Shown piece by piece: positions 6,441 to 14,361 of a DNA stretch of 64,000 bases. Numbering within the stretch: position 1 is the stretch's first letter; each line of letters opens with the position of its first letter. Made by a program: the position numbers and the translations under genes. Origin of the DNA: Streptomyces sp. H27-H1 (GTDB taxonomy: Bacteria; Actinomycetota; Actinomycetes; Streptomycetales; Streptomycetaceae); assembly GCF_026627445.1 (NCBI RefSeq), contig NZ_JAPNLJ010000038.1, positions 20,152 to 84,151 on the forward strand, written 5' to 3'. The notes under the pieces are model-generated. The model had not been told where the DNA came from and made no database searches. It saw nothing but the letters and a program-made list of their open reading frames with translations.

Positions 6441-8174
6441 TCACGTCTGGTGCTCCGACTGGGCGAGGCCGAAGCCCCGTTGGAAGGCGGCCATCAGGCC
6501 GGGGTCGTGCACGGGCCGCTCCGCGCTTGCGGCTCCGACTGGCCGGGGTACGGGGGCCTCGCGCAGTTGGGGCGCGAGGTGTTCCTGGGCCCGCCGCCGG
6601 GGGAGTGGCGGCCGTTCTCCGCCGTCCCGGGCGGCCGGTACGGTCAGCGGCGGCGCGACCGGCGCCACCACGCTCCCGGCCGGCGCCGCGAACGCGGGCG
6701 CCGCGACCGTGACCGCCGGCTCCGGGGCCACCGGCGCCGTGACCGACAGTCCGGTGACGGCCGGTACCGCGACCAATGTCTCCCGGGCCGCCGGCGCCGT
6801 ACGGGACACCGTGCCCGGTACGCCGACGTCCCGGCCCGGCGGCACCGGCGGGGCGCCGGAGGGCTCCGGCCCGGGCAGGCTCACCCGCGCCGGCTCCAGC
6901 CGTGGAGCGCCCGCCCCCTCGCCGGTCCCCCAGGAGGTGGACCGGGAGCCGCCCAGGGAGCCGGCCGCGCTCGGCGCCTCCGCCCCCAACAGCTCCTGGG
7001 GCAGGACCAGTACGGCGAGCACGCCGCCGTAGATGTTCGACTTGAGCTCGACGGCGATCCCGTGCCGGCGGGCCAGCGCCGAGACGACGAACAGGCCGAT
7101 CCGCCCGTCGGCCAACAGCTGCCGGACGCTGATCTGGTCCGGGTCGCCGAGCAGGGCGTTCATCCGGTGCGCTTCCTCGGCCGGCATGCCGAGGCCCCGG
7201 TCCTCCACCTCGACCGCGATCCCGGCGGTGACCCGCTCCGCGCGCACCACGACATCGGTGCCGGGGGCGGAGAACACCGTGGCGTTCTCGACGAGTTCGG
7301 CCAGCAGGTGCACGACGTCGGCGACGGCGTGTCCGCGTACGGAGCCGCCCGCGGGGGGCACCACCTTGACCCGGGTGTACTGCTCGACCTCCGCGACCGA
7401 GGAGCGCAGTACCTCGCTCAGGTCGACCGGCCGGGTCCACTGACGGCGCGAGGCGGCTCCGCCGAGCACCGCGAGGTTCTCCGCGTGGCGCCGGATCCGA
7501 GTGGCGAGGTGGTCGACGTGGAAGAGCTCCCTGAGCAGGTCCGGGTCCTCGACCGTGTCCTCCAGGTCGTCCAGCAGCGAGATCTCGCGGTGTACGAGGG
7601 ACTGGAGGCGGCGCGCGAGGTTGACGAAGACCTCGACCTTGCGGTCGCTGTCGGAGGGCGTGACGGGGGCGCCGACCCCGATCAGGGTCGCATGGGCCTG
7701 TTCGCGGGCACCGCGAAGCTCCTGGGAGAGCAGCCAGAACTCGTCCACCGCCGCCGTCTCGGGACCGAAGGGCGGTGTGTCCGGCCCGCCGCGCACGGGG
7801 CGGGCGGGCAGCTCACCGCGTTCCAGCCGGTCTGCGGTGGTGCGCAGCTCCTGGCGTCCGCGGACGCTGGAGCGGCGCAGTGCCTCGCAGCGGTCGCGCA
7901 CGGTCTTTGCTGAGCGCTGGGCCCCGAGCAGGGCGGCCGCGAGGGCGGCCGCGAAGAGCAGGGAGCAACCGCTGAGCACCGGCCACAGCCGGGGGTCGCG
8001 GGAGCCCTCGCCGCCACCGAGCTGGAGCGTGAAGATGACCGCGGCGGCGCCGCTGAGCCCCGCGGCGAGCGTGGGCAGCAGCGCGGCGCGCATCAGCTGG
8101 GGCCGTATCTGCCGACTGGGACCGGTGACGGCATGTCTCGACGGGGAGTGGCGGGCGGCGCGGAGTCCGGACAT
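6441..8174 (-). CDS. Conservon sensor-kinase-like ATPase (CvnA type)
   Basis: The protein of 577 residues begins MSGLRAARHSPS and has two hydrophobic segments near residues 30-80. A nitrate-sensor-like region follows, then an ATPase core with LVENATVFSAPGTDV (N box), VEDRGLGMP (G1) and DGRIGLFVVSALARRHG (G2). A Pro/Ala-rich tail ends the protein. The phosphoacceptor-His region is degenerate, as in other CvnA proteins. It probably senses a signal at the membrane and passes it to the roadblock, DUF742 and GTPase partners. The ATG at 8174 was chosen because CGAGGA lies seven bases upstream; the long open frame above it is GC-rich extension. Confidence 0.88.
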   Translation of the reverse strand: MSGLRAARHSPSRHAVTGPSRQIRPQLMRAALLPTLAAGLSGAAAVIFTLQLGGGEGSRDPRLWPVLSGCSLLFAAALAAALLGAQRSAKTVRDRCEALRRSSVRGRQELRTTADRLERGELPARPVRGGPDTPPFGPETAAVDEFWLLSQELRGAREQAHATLIGVGAPVTPSDSDRKVEVFVNLARRLQSLVHREISLLDDLEDTVEDPDLLRELFHVDHLATRIRRHAENLAVLGGAASRRQWTRPVDLSEVLRSSVAEVEQYTRVKVVPPAGGSVRGHAVADVVHLLAELVENATVFSAPGTDVVVRAERVTAGIAVEVEDRGLGMPAEEAHRMNALLGDPDQISVRQLLADGRIGLFVVSALARRHGIAVELKSNIYGGVLAVLVLPQELLGAEAPSAAGSLGGSRSTSWGTGEGAGAPRLEPARVSLPGPEPSGAPPVPPGRDVGVPGTVSRTAPAARETLVAVPAVTGLSVTAPVAPEPAVTVAAPAFAAPAGSVVAPVAPPLTVPAARDGGERPPLPRRRAQEHLAPQLREAPVPRPVGAASAERPVHDPGLMAAFQRGFGLAQSEHQT

Positions 8175-8473
8175 CGGCGTCCTCGGTATGTGGGGCCCGG
8201 CCCCCGGGCGTCCCGGGATCCGGTGTTGATCACCGGATACCCACGCTAGACCGCACGCTCCGTCCCGGGGCGGCCAGTTGGGGAACTTCGCCCTGGTGCT
8301 TCCCGCTCCCGATGGAGCGCTCGTACGACAGCCCGAATACGCCGGGAGCGCGCACGCCCCGGCGCCTTGCCGGTTCGCGCCGCCCCCGGCCGCCCCCGCC
8401 GCCCCCGCGCCACTCACCCGCCCCACCGGCGGCGGGCCGGAGGGGCGGGGAGGGTGGGCTGCCCGGCGCGGCC
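8175..8473. other. Intergenic region upstream of the conservon
   Basis: This stretch separates the conservon start from the stop of the MBL-fold gene on the same strand. It should hold the conservon promoter. I see no convincing -35/-10 pair, no strong hairpin and no operator-like dyad. Its upper part (8380-8470) is an irregular CCG/CCC-rich tract. Confidence 0.5.
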
Positions 8474-9676
8474 CTAGGAGCCGACGGCCTCCGGCTCCTC
8501 ATGGGTGACGGGTTCCGGCCGCTCGGCCGCGGCGGTCCTGGCAGCGGTCACCGGCGGCGGGGGTGAGCCCGCGGCCACGAAGGGCCGCCACCACGGTGCG
8601 CTCGGCGCGTCGGCGGCGCCCGGCTCGAACGGCTGCCCCGGCACGGGCAGGGCGATCGCCGCCCCGGCCCCCTCGGCGGCGGCGACGGTGCCCTCTCCCG
8701 GCTCGTCCCAGGGGTGCGGGGCCAGGTTGAAGGTGCCCCAGTGGATCGGCAGCATCGTGCCGCTCGGGGTACCGCCCTGCAGGTCGAGGTGGGCGCGCAC
8801 GCCTTCCTCGGGCGTCATGTGGATGTCCGTCCAGAACTCCGAGTACGCCCCGATCTGGATCATCGTGGCGTCGAAGGGCCCGTGCGCCGCGCCGATCTCC
8901 TTGAAGCCGGGGAAGTAGCCGGTGTCCCCGCTGTGGTAGATCCGGTGCGTGTCGCCCGCCACGACCCAGGACGCCCACAGGGTGAACTGCTGGTTGCGCA
9001 GTCCGCGCCCGCAGAAGTGCTGGGCGGGGGTGGCGGTGAGCGCGAGTCCGGCGATCTCGGTGGTCTCGTTCCAGTCGAGCTCGCGCAGCCGGTCGGCCGG
9101 GACGCCCCAGCGCTCCAGGTGCGCGCCGACGCCCAGCGGAACGGCGAAGACCGTGTCGGTACCGGCCAGGGCCTTGATCGTCGGCAGGTCGAGATGGTCG
9201 TAGTGGTCGTGCGAGATCACCACCACGTCCACTTCGCCGAGCGCGGCCAGGGGTACGGGCACCGGGTGCAGCCGTTTGGGTCCGGCAAAGGGGAAGGGGG
9301 AGCACCGGTCGCCCCAGACGGGATCGAAGAGCACCCGGCGCCCGTCGATCTCGGCGAGCACGCTGGAGTGGCCCATCCAGGTCACCCGCAGGCCACTGGC
9401 CGGGGGCTTCGACAGCTCGGCCAGGGTCGTCGGATAGACCGGGATCGGGGCACCGGGGCTACGCCGGAGCCGCTGCTCCTTGTGGAAGTAGATCTTGGCG
9501 AACTCCGCCATGGATCCGGAGGGTCTGGTCCGGGTCCCGGCCGGGTTCTGGAAGACTCCGTCGGCGAAGTTCGGCGAACGCCGGATCCGCTCCAGCCGGG
9601 CACCGGACGGGTCCGCGCCGAAGGCTTCGGGCCGCAGCGCGCGCAGCCGTGGACGCAAGGGACGGGAGCCGGTCAA
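8474..9676 (-). CDS. MBL-fold metallohydrolase, NAPE-PLD/UlaG-like
   Basis: The 400-residue protein carries the metallo-beta-lactamase motif HDHYDH at residues 156-161, preceded by WMGHSSVLAEIDGRRVLFDPVWGDR. PAQHFCGRG, HSGDTGY and MLPIHWGTFNLA supply the remaining metal ligands. The arrangement matches the NAPE-hydrolysing phospholipase D-like branch, zinc enzymes cleaving phosphodiesters. A Pro/Ala-rich tail of about 50 residues follows the domain. The start is a TTG at 9676 with GGAGG four bases away. The physiological substrate is unknown. Confidence 0.85.
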   Translation of the reverse strand: MTGSRPLRPRLRALRPEAFGADPSGARLERIRRSPNFADGVFQNPAGTRTRPSGSMAEFAKIYFHKEQRLRRSPGAPIPVYPTTLAELSKPPASGLRVTWMGHSSVLAEIDGRRVLFDPVWGDRCSPFPFAGPKRLHPVPVPLAALGEVDVVVISHDHYDHLDLPTIKALAGTDTVFAVPLGVGAHLERWGVPADRLRELDWNETTEIAGLALTATPAQHFCGRGLRNQQFTLWASWVVAGDTHRIYHSGDTGYFPGFKEIGAAHGPFDATMIQIGAYSEFWTDIHMTPEEGVRAHLDLQGGTPSGTMLPIHWGTFNLAPHPWDEPGEGTVAAAEGAGAAIALPVPGQPFEPGAADAPSAPWWRPFVAAGSPPPPVTAARTAAAERPEPVTHEEPEAVGS

Positions 9677-9812
9677 GGCGCCTCCAGTGTGGGGGGTGCG
9701 AGCAGGGCGTTCTCATGGTTACCACCATCCCAACGCGTGACAATCCCCAAGGATTCCGCTACGTGCCCGCGAACGCGCCCCGGCTCCCTCCCCGCCCGCC
9801 CCCGAACCACCT

Positions 9813-10658
9813 CTACAGCGGCAGCAGGTCCGGCCGCTTCGCCTCCATGTGGTCCCCGGAGGACTCCCCGCGCAGGCGCCGTCCGATCCACGGCACCAGG
9901 TGCTCGCGCGCCCACTGGATGTTGTCCCGGGTGGTGTCCACCGAGCCGCGCGGCCGCGTCGGCGGCCACGGCTGGTCCGGATCGGCCGGAGTGTCGAGGC
10001 CGAGCACCTGGGCGGCGCGCAGGGCGACCCGGGTGTGCCCCTCGGGCGAGAGGTGCAGCCGGTCGGCGTCCCAGGCCCGCCGGTCCTGTACGGATTTCAG
10101 TGACCAGAGGTCGAGTACGGGGCACTCGTACCGGTCGGCGATCGACCGGACGTGCGCGCTGAACGTCGCGATCTTGCCTCGCATGTGCTTGAGGACCGGC
10201 ATGTCCCGCGTGTCGAAGCCGGTGGTGATCACGACCAGGCCGACGGATCCGGCGAGGTCGCGCACGGCCGCCTCGTACCGTTCGGCCACGTCGTCCGGAT
10301 CGCTGCCGGGCCGGATGATGTCGTTGCCGCCCGCGCAGAAGGTCACCAGGTCCGGCGCGAGCTCCTTGGCCCGGGGGACCTGCTCGGCCACGATCTGGTC
10401 CAGCAGCCGGCCGCGTACGGCCAGGTTCGCGTAGCGCAATCCGCCGGACTCGCCGGACTCGCCCGCCTCTTCGTGCGCCTCGCGCTCGTCGGCCAGCAGG
10501 ACGGCCAGCCGGTCCGCCCAGCCGAGGAACGCACCCCCGGGTCCCGGGTCCCCCACGCCCTCGGTGAAACTGTCCCCGAGCGCCGCGTACGAGCCAATGG
10601 TCTTGGTCTTGGATGTCGTCGTCGCTGCCACGGGAACCCATACTTCACCGCGGATCAT
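9813..10658 (-). CDS. SGNH/GDSL hydrolase
   Basis: The 281-residue protein shows the family blocks: ALGDSFTEGVGD near the N-terminus with the catalytic Ser (about residue 30), a Gly in block II, CAGGNDI (block III, Asn of the oxyanion hole) and DRLHLSPEGH (block V, Asp-x-x-His). It is predicted to be an esterase or lipase. There is no clear signal peptide, so it is probably cytoplasmic. The start is uncertain: the ATG at 10658 lacks a good ribosome binding site and a GTG about ten codons in would also give a complete domain. Confidence 0.87.
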   Translation of the reverse strand: MIRGEVWVPVAATTTSKTKTIGSYAALGDSFTEGVGDPGPGGAFLGWADRLAVLLADEREAHEEAGESGESGGLRYANLAVRGRLLDQIVAEQVPRAKELAPDLVTFCAGGNDIIRPGSDPDDVAERYEAAVRDLAGSVGLVVITTGFDTRDMPVLKHMRGKIATFSAHVRSIADRYECPVLDLWSLKSVQDRRAWDADRLHLSPEGHTRVALRAAQVLGLDTPADPDQPWPPTRPRGSVDTTRDNIQWAREHLVPWIGRRLRGESSGDHMEAKRPDLLPL

Positions 10659-10729
10659 GACCTACGCGACCGTAGCCAGGGGTTCACGGACCGTGATCTT
10701 CACCACCCGCCGGGCGGGGAATAACGTGG

Positions 10730-10764
10730 GTGGGGCCGCGACCCCCCTCCGGTCCCGGCCCCAC
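10730..10764 (-). terminator. Hairpin terminator after the winged-helix gene
   Basis: A perfect 9-bp stem (10730-10738 with 10756-10764) begins four bases past the stop of the winged-helix gene as read on the minus strand. It has a 17-base C-rich loop and no U tract, as is common for Streptomyces terminators. Confidence 0.5.
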
Positions 10765-10767
10765 GGC

Positions 10768-11916
10768 TCAGACGAGCAGCCGGGTCTCGGCGCTCGGTAG
10801 TTTGCTCCACCAGTGGCCGTACCGCCGGTAGACCTCCGGTTCGCGGTCGGCGAGGAAGGCCGTCAGCGAACGGGCCTCGCCGGCGAGCTCCTCCCAGACC
10901 TCGTCCGGCAGGGGGTGGAAGGCGGTCGCCTCGATCCCGGCCCCGGCAGGCCGCCACACCCCGGCCACCTGGCCGTCGACCAGCAGGGTCGCCAGCGTGT
11001 CGCCGTTCATCCGGGCGACGAGCCTGCGGTACTGCGGCGGGACCACGCGGCTCCGGTCGGCGTAGGCGAGCAGGACGCTGTCCCACATGGCCATCAGCCG
11101 GGGCGGGGCCGGTGTTTCCTCCGGCGGGCGCGGTGCTCCCTGGACGTCGAACAGCTCCTCGCCGTCCGGCCCCGTCAGCCTCTCGAGCTTCCCGGCGAGC
11201 TCCAGTGCCCGCAGCGCCTCGCGGATCCTGGCCCGCTGGACCATGGAGAACTGGGCCGCGTCCGCCACCGAGGCCGGCCCGAACCCCTCCAGGTAGCGCA
11301 GGACCAGCGTCCTGAGGGACTCCTGCGACACCTCCGGGTCGGCCGGTACCGTCCGCGGCCGGTTCGGCGGCGCGACGTAGGACGGACGCTCGCCGAACGA
11401 CCACGGCGCCGCGGTCGGCGCGTGCAGCAGCGGCGCGTACTGCCGCAGCCCCCACCATGCTCCGGGCTGCGGCGCCGCTCCCAGCCGGTGTCCGAGCCAG
11501 GCCTCGCACTCCGCGGTCGTACGGGGCCGGTCGGCGAAGTCCAGCAGCTCCGGCACGAGGACGTCGGCGTCCTCGGCCGTCAACCCCGACACCGTGAAAC
11601 GGGTCCCGAGCCGGGCGGCCCGTACGGACGGCTGGACGGCCTCCCGGAAGGGCCGGTAGTCCTGCGCGTGCACGGCGTGCAGGGTGAGCCGCATCAGCGT
11701 CGACTTGACGACCTCCCGGCCCGCGAAGGCGGCGTCGAGGCCGGCGGGGTCGAAGCCGGCGATCCGGTTCCACAGGGCGACGTAGGGCGAGGCCGCGTGC
11801 TGCGCCTGGAGGGCGACCACCCGGCGGACAGCGTCACCGACGCCCAAGGCCTCGCGCCGCAGCAGCAACTGCCGCGCGAGGGTTGAGCGGTTGAGCTCCT
11901 TTGCGGTGATCTTCAT
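10768..11916 (-). CDS. Winged-helix protein of the HTH_42/AlkZ-like DNA glycosylase superfamily
   Basis: The 382-residue protein begins MKITAKELNRSTLARQLLLR and has VVALQAQHAASPYVALWNR. The Q37-A38-Q39 triplet fits the QxQ catalytic motif of AlkZ-type glycosylases, which unhook interstrand crosslinks; YcaQ/AlkX-type members have QxD. The later blocks LRTLVLRYLEGFGPASVADAAQFS and RLMAMWDSVLLAYADRSRVVPP are also regular in this family. Many members are annotated only as winged-helix DNA-binding proteins. It could be a general alkylation/crosslink repair enzyme or self-resistance to a genotoxic metabolite, although no such pathway is visible here. Confidence 0.8.
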   Translation of the reverse strand: MKITAKELNRSTLARQLLLRREALGVGDAVRRVVALQAQHAASPYVALWNRIAGFDPAGLDAAFAGREVVKSTLMRLTLHAVHAQDYRPFREAVQPSVRAARLGTRFTVSGLTAEDADVLVPELLDFADRPRTTAECEAWLGHRLGAAPQPGAWWGLRQYAPLLHAPTAAPWSFGERPSYVAPPNRPRTVPADPEVSQESLRTLVLRYLEGFGPASVADAAQFSMVQRARIREALRALELAGKLERLTGPDGEELFDVQGAPRPPEETPAPPRLMAMWDSVLLAYADRSRVVPPQYRRLVARMNGDTLATLLVDGQVAGVWRPAGAGIEATAFHPLPDEVWEELAGEARSLTAFLADREPEVYRRYGHWWSKLPSAETRLLV

Positions 11917-11976
11917 GCCGCGACCGTCCCGTCCCCTGTCGAAACGTGCAGCCTAACCCGCACGTCCGACACTGCC

Positions 11977-12978
11977 TCAGATGCTGACGCCCTTGGACCG
12001 GAGGTAGGCCAGCGGGTCGATGTCCGAGCCGTACGAGGGCCCGGTCCGGATCTCGAAGTGCAGGTGCGGGCCGGTCACGTTGCCCGTGGCGCCGGAGAGG
12101 CCGAGGCTCTGCCCGGCGGTGACGCTCTGGCCCGTGGAGACCGAGAGCTGGGAGAAGTGCGCGTACTGGCTGTACTTGCCGTCGGCGTGCCGGATGACGA
12201 CCTCGTTGCCGTACGCGCCGCCCCAGCCGGCGGAGACCACGGTGCCGGCGCCGACCGCCCTGACGGTGGTGCCGGTGCTCGCGGAGAAGTCCACACCGGT
12301 GTGGTAGCCGCTGGACCACATGGAACCGGCGAGCTTGTAGGCGGTGGAGGTGCCGCCGCCGACCGGGGCGACGAAGCCGGACGACGTGGCGGTGTTCTGC
12401 TGCTTGGCGGGCGCCTTGGGGGCGCGCGCGGCCGGAGCGGCGGCCTCGTCATCCGAGGAATCGGCGGAGTCCCCGGAATCCGACGAATCGCCGGAAGAGG
12501 AAGAATCGGAGGAAGCGGACTTCTTGGCGGACTTCGGCGCCTCGGCCGGCGCGGACTCCGCGGCCGCGGCGGGGGCCGAACCCCGCGCGTCGAGCGTCAG
12601 CTTCAGGCCCGGGTGGATCAGCGACGGGTCGGAGCCGACGGCCTCGCGGTTGTCCGCGTAGAGCCGCTCCCAGCCGCCGGTGAGGTGCTGTCGCTCGGCG
12701 ATCTTGGAGAGGTAGTCGCCCGGCACCACGGTGTAGGTGGCGGGGGCGCCCTGCGTGGCGGCGGGCGCGGCCTGGAGCGCGGCCGGGACCTGGGCGGCCA
12801 CGGTCCGCGGAGCCTGGACCGGAGCGGCGGCGGGTGCGGCGGCCGGGACACCGGCCGCGTGGGCGCCGGTGGCGCCGAGCAGCGGGAGCGCGAGGGCCGC
12901 GCCGCCGGTGCCGGCGGCGGCGAATCCGCGGGATATCGAGCGGGACTTGGGACGGCGGTGCTTACCCGTTCCGGACAT
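11977..12978 (-). CDS. Secreted LysM/M23 peptidoglycan endopeptidase
   Basis: The 333-residue precursor has a basic N-terminus (GKHRRPKSRS) followed by a hydrophobic signal segment ending in GAHA near residue 43. A LysM domain (YTVVPGDYLSKIAERQHL) lies near residues 85-135. A long Ala/Ser/Asp-rich linker and a C-terminal M23 domain follow, with HTGVDFSAS, AYGNEVVIRHADGKYSQYAH and GPHLHFE as the zinc and catalytic residues. It should cleave peptide crosslinks in the wall during growth or sporulation. The ATG at 12978 follows GGAGAGGAA. The 5' leader carries a c-di-AMP riboswitch, which ties expression to osmotic and wall signals. Confidence 0.92.
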   Translation of the reverse strand: MSGTGKHRRPKSRSISRGFAAAGTGGAALALPLLGATGAHAAGVPAAAPAAAPVQAPRTVAAQVPAALQAAPAATQGAPATYTVVPGDYLSKIAERQHLTGGWERLYADNREAVGSDPSLIHPGLKLTLDARGSAPAAAAESAPAEAPKSAKKSASSDSSSSGDSSDSGDSADSSDDEAAAPAARAPKAPAKQQNTATSSGFVAPVGGGTSTAYKLAGSMWSSGYHTGVDFSASTGTTVRAVGAGTVVSAGWGGAYGNEVVIRHADGKYSQYAHFSQLSVSTGQSVTAGQSLGLSGATGNVTGPHLHFEIRTGPSYGSDIDPLAYLRSKGVSI

Positions 12979-12992
12979 GGCGAATTCCTCTC

Positions 12993-13204
12993 CGACGCCT
13001 GCGAGGTGAGCTGTCGGGTTCGGACTGGAGATGTCCGGCGGTGCGTGTGCCGGTGAACTGCACATGCACGGCTTCACCCCGAGCTGTCCCGTTGTAAAGA
13101 TCCCGAAGGAACTCCGGAACAGCGGCTTACCTGGTTCCCCCGCTCCTGCCGCGCGCGTGAATAGTCGGGTGCGGTTTCCGGACGGCGGCAGGATTAGGCG
13201 GTCC
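12993..13204 (-). ncRNA. c-di-AMP (ydaO-yuaA) riboswitch
   Basis: Read on the minus strand, the leader contains the conserved blocks in order: CCGCCTAATCCTGCCG, GCAGGAGCGGGGGAACCAGG, GGGACAGCTCGGGGTGAAGC, and finally AACCCGACAGCTCACCTCGC then AGGCGTC close to the ribosome binding site. These are the hallmarks of the actinobacterial ydaO class found before wall-hydrolase genes such as rpfA. The element ends about 15 bases before the ATG at 12978. High c-di-AMP is known to switch such genes off. A covariance-model search would fix the ends. Confidence 0.9.
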
Positions 13205-13502
13205 ATCCGGATCGATCGCGAAGGTAATCGAGCCCGGCCGCACCGAACAAGTCCCGAATTCCCCGATGGATTCGAAGGGATGATGGACCGACGGAATTCC
13301 GGTCACCCTCCGTCCATTCCCCGCCCCCAACAGCCGCCCCGCCAGGGGAATTCGCCATTGTCGATCAGGCACTCACGGTCACCGTATGATCTGCCTCACG
13401 GGGTGATGCCCGATCTCGCCTCTCGCTATGGCAAGTTACCTAGAAGTAGCGTAATTCGGACACGAGCAACGACGACCGCACGGACGACACGGAGGACTCC
13501 CT
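13205..13502. other. Intergenic region between the riboswitch and the phosphatase gene
   Basis: This divergent gap should hold the promoter of the LysM/M23 transcript and that of the phosphatase. The only promoter-like sequence seen on the plus strand is TATGAT at 13385-13390, with TTGTCG 21 bases upstream, too far for a normal vegetative promoter. No gene is visible. Confidence 0.4.
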
Positions 13503-14309
13503 GTGACCCAGCAGATACCCCAGAGCCCGTTCACGGAACCGGCGCTGACCGGCGTACGCAACTTCCGCGACGTGGGCGGGTTGCCGACCACGGACGGCCG
13601 AAGGGTCAAGTCAGGACGACTGTTCCGAAGCGGACATCTGGCGCATGCCACCGAAAGCGACGCAGAATTCCTCGGGTCGCTCGGGCTGCACACCGTCTTC
13701 GACTTCCGCAACGGCGCCGACCACACGCTGGAGGGCCAGGACGTGGAGCTGCCCGGCGTGCGCAACGTCGGCATTCCGCTGTCGGATCCGGCCGACGGCC
13801 GGGAGTTCTGGAAGATGGTCCGCGACGGGGACGTGGCGCAGCTCCGCGGGATCCTGGGCGACGGCAAGGGCGCCGCACGGATGTCCCGTTCGTACCGGGA
13901 GATGATCCGGACCCGTACCGCCGAGCACAGCCGGGTCGTGCACGCGCTCGCCGAGGACAGCGTCCCGGCCCTCATGCACTGCGCCGCCGGGAAGGACCGG
14001 GCCGGCGTGTCGATCGCCGTCACCCTGCTCGCGCTGGGCGTCGAGCGGGAGGCGATCATCGCGGACTACCTGGAGTCGAACGCCCCGCACAACCGCTACC
14101 GGGTCCGCCGGGGCACCGACACGCCCGAGGAGCGCGCCCCCGAGGTGGCGGAGCTGCTCGCCCCGCTCTTCGACGCCCGCGCCCCGTACCTGTCGGCGGC
14201 CCTCGAAACCATCGACGAGGAGTGGGGCGGTGTGGATCGCTACCTCGCCGAGGGCCTCGGGCTCGCCCCCGAGACCCTCGGCCGGCTCCGCGACCGGCTC
14301 CTGGACTGA
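13503..14309 (+). CDS. Tyrosine/serine protein phosphatase (PtpB-like)
   Basis: The 268-residue protein begins with the GVRNFRDVGGL block typical of this family and has the signature loop HCAAGKDRAG, giving the CX5R motif with Cys160 and Arg166. Asp165 after the Lys is the mark of the PtpB/MptpB-like phosphatases, which act on phosphotyrosine, phosphoserine and some phosphoinositides. The GTG at 13503 has GGAGG just upstream. It is a single gene, divergent from the wall hydrolase. The substrate is unknown. Confidence 0.88.
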   Translation: MTQQIPQSPFTEPALTGVRNFRDVGGLPTTDGRRVKSGRLFRSGHLAHATESDAEFLGSLGLHTVFDFRNGADHTLEGQDVELPGVRNVGIPLSDPADGREFWKMVRDGDVAQLRGILGDGKGAARMSRSYREMIRTRTAEHSRVVHALAEDSVPALMHCAAGKDRAGVSIAVTLLALGVEREAIIADYLESNAPHNRYRVRRGTDTPEERAPEVAELLAPLFDARAPYLSAALETIDEEWGGVDRYLAEGLGLAPETLGRLRDRLLD

Positions 14310-14361
14310 CGCCCACGAGGCGGGCCGCCGCCTGCCGGGCCGGCCGCCCCGCCGCCACCGC

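Noticed and set aside
13385..13390. Promoter TTGTCG/TATGAT for the phosphatase
   Set aside because: The 21-base spacing is too long for a confident call, so it is only mentioned in the intergenic note.
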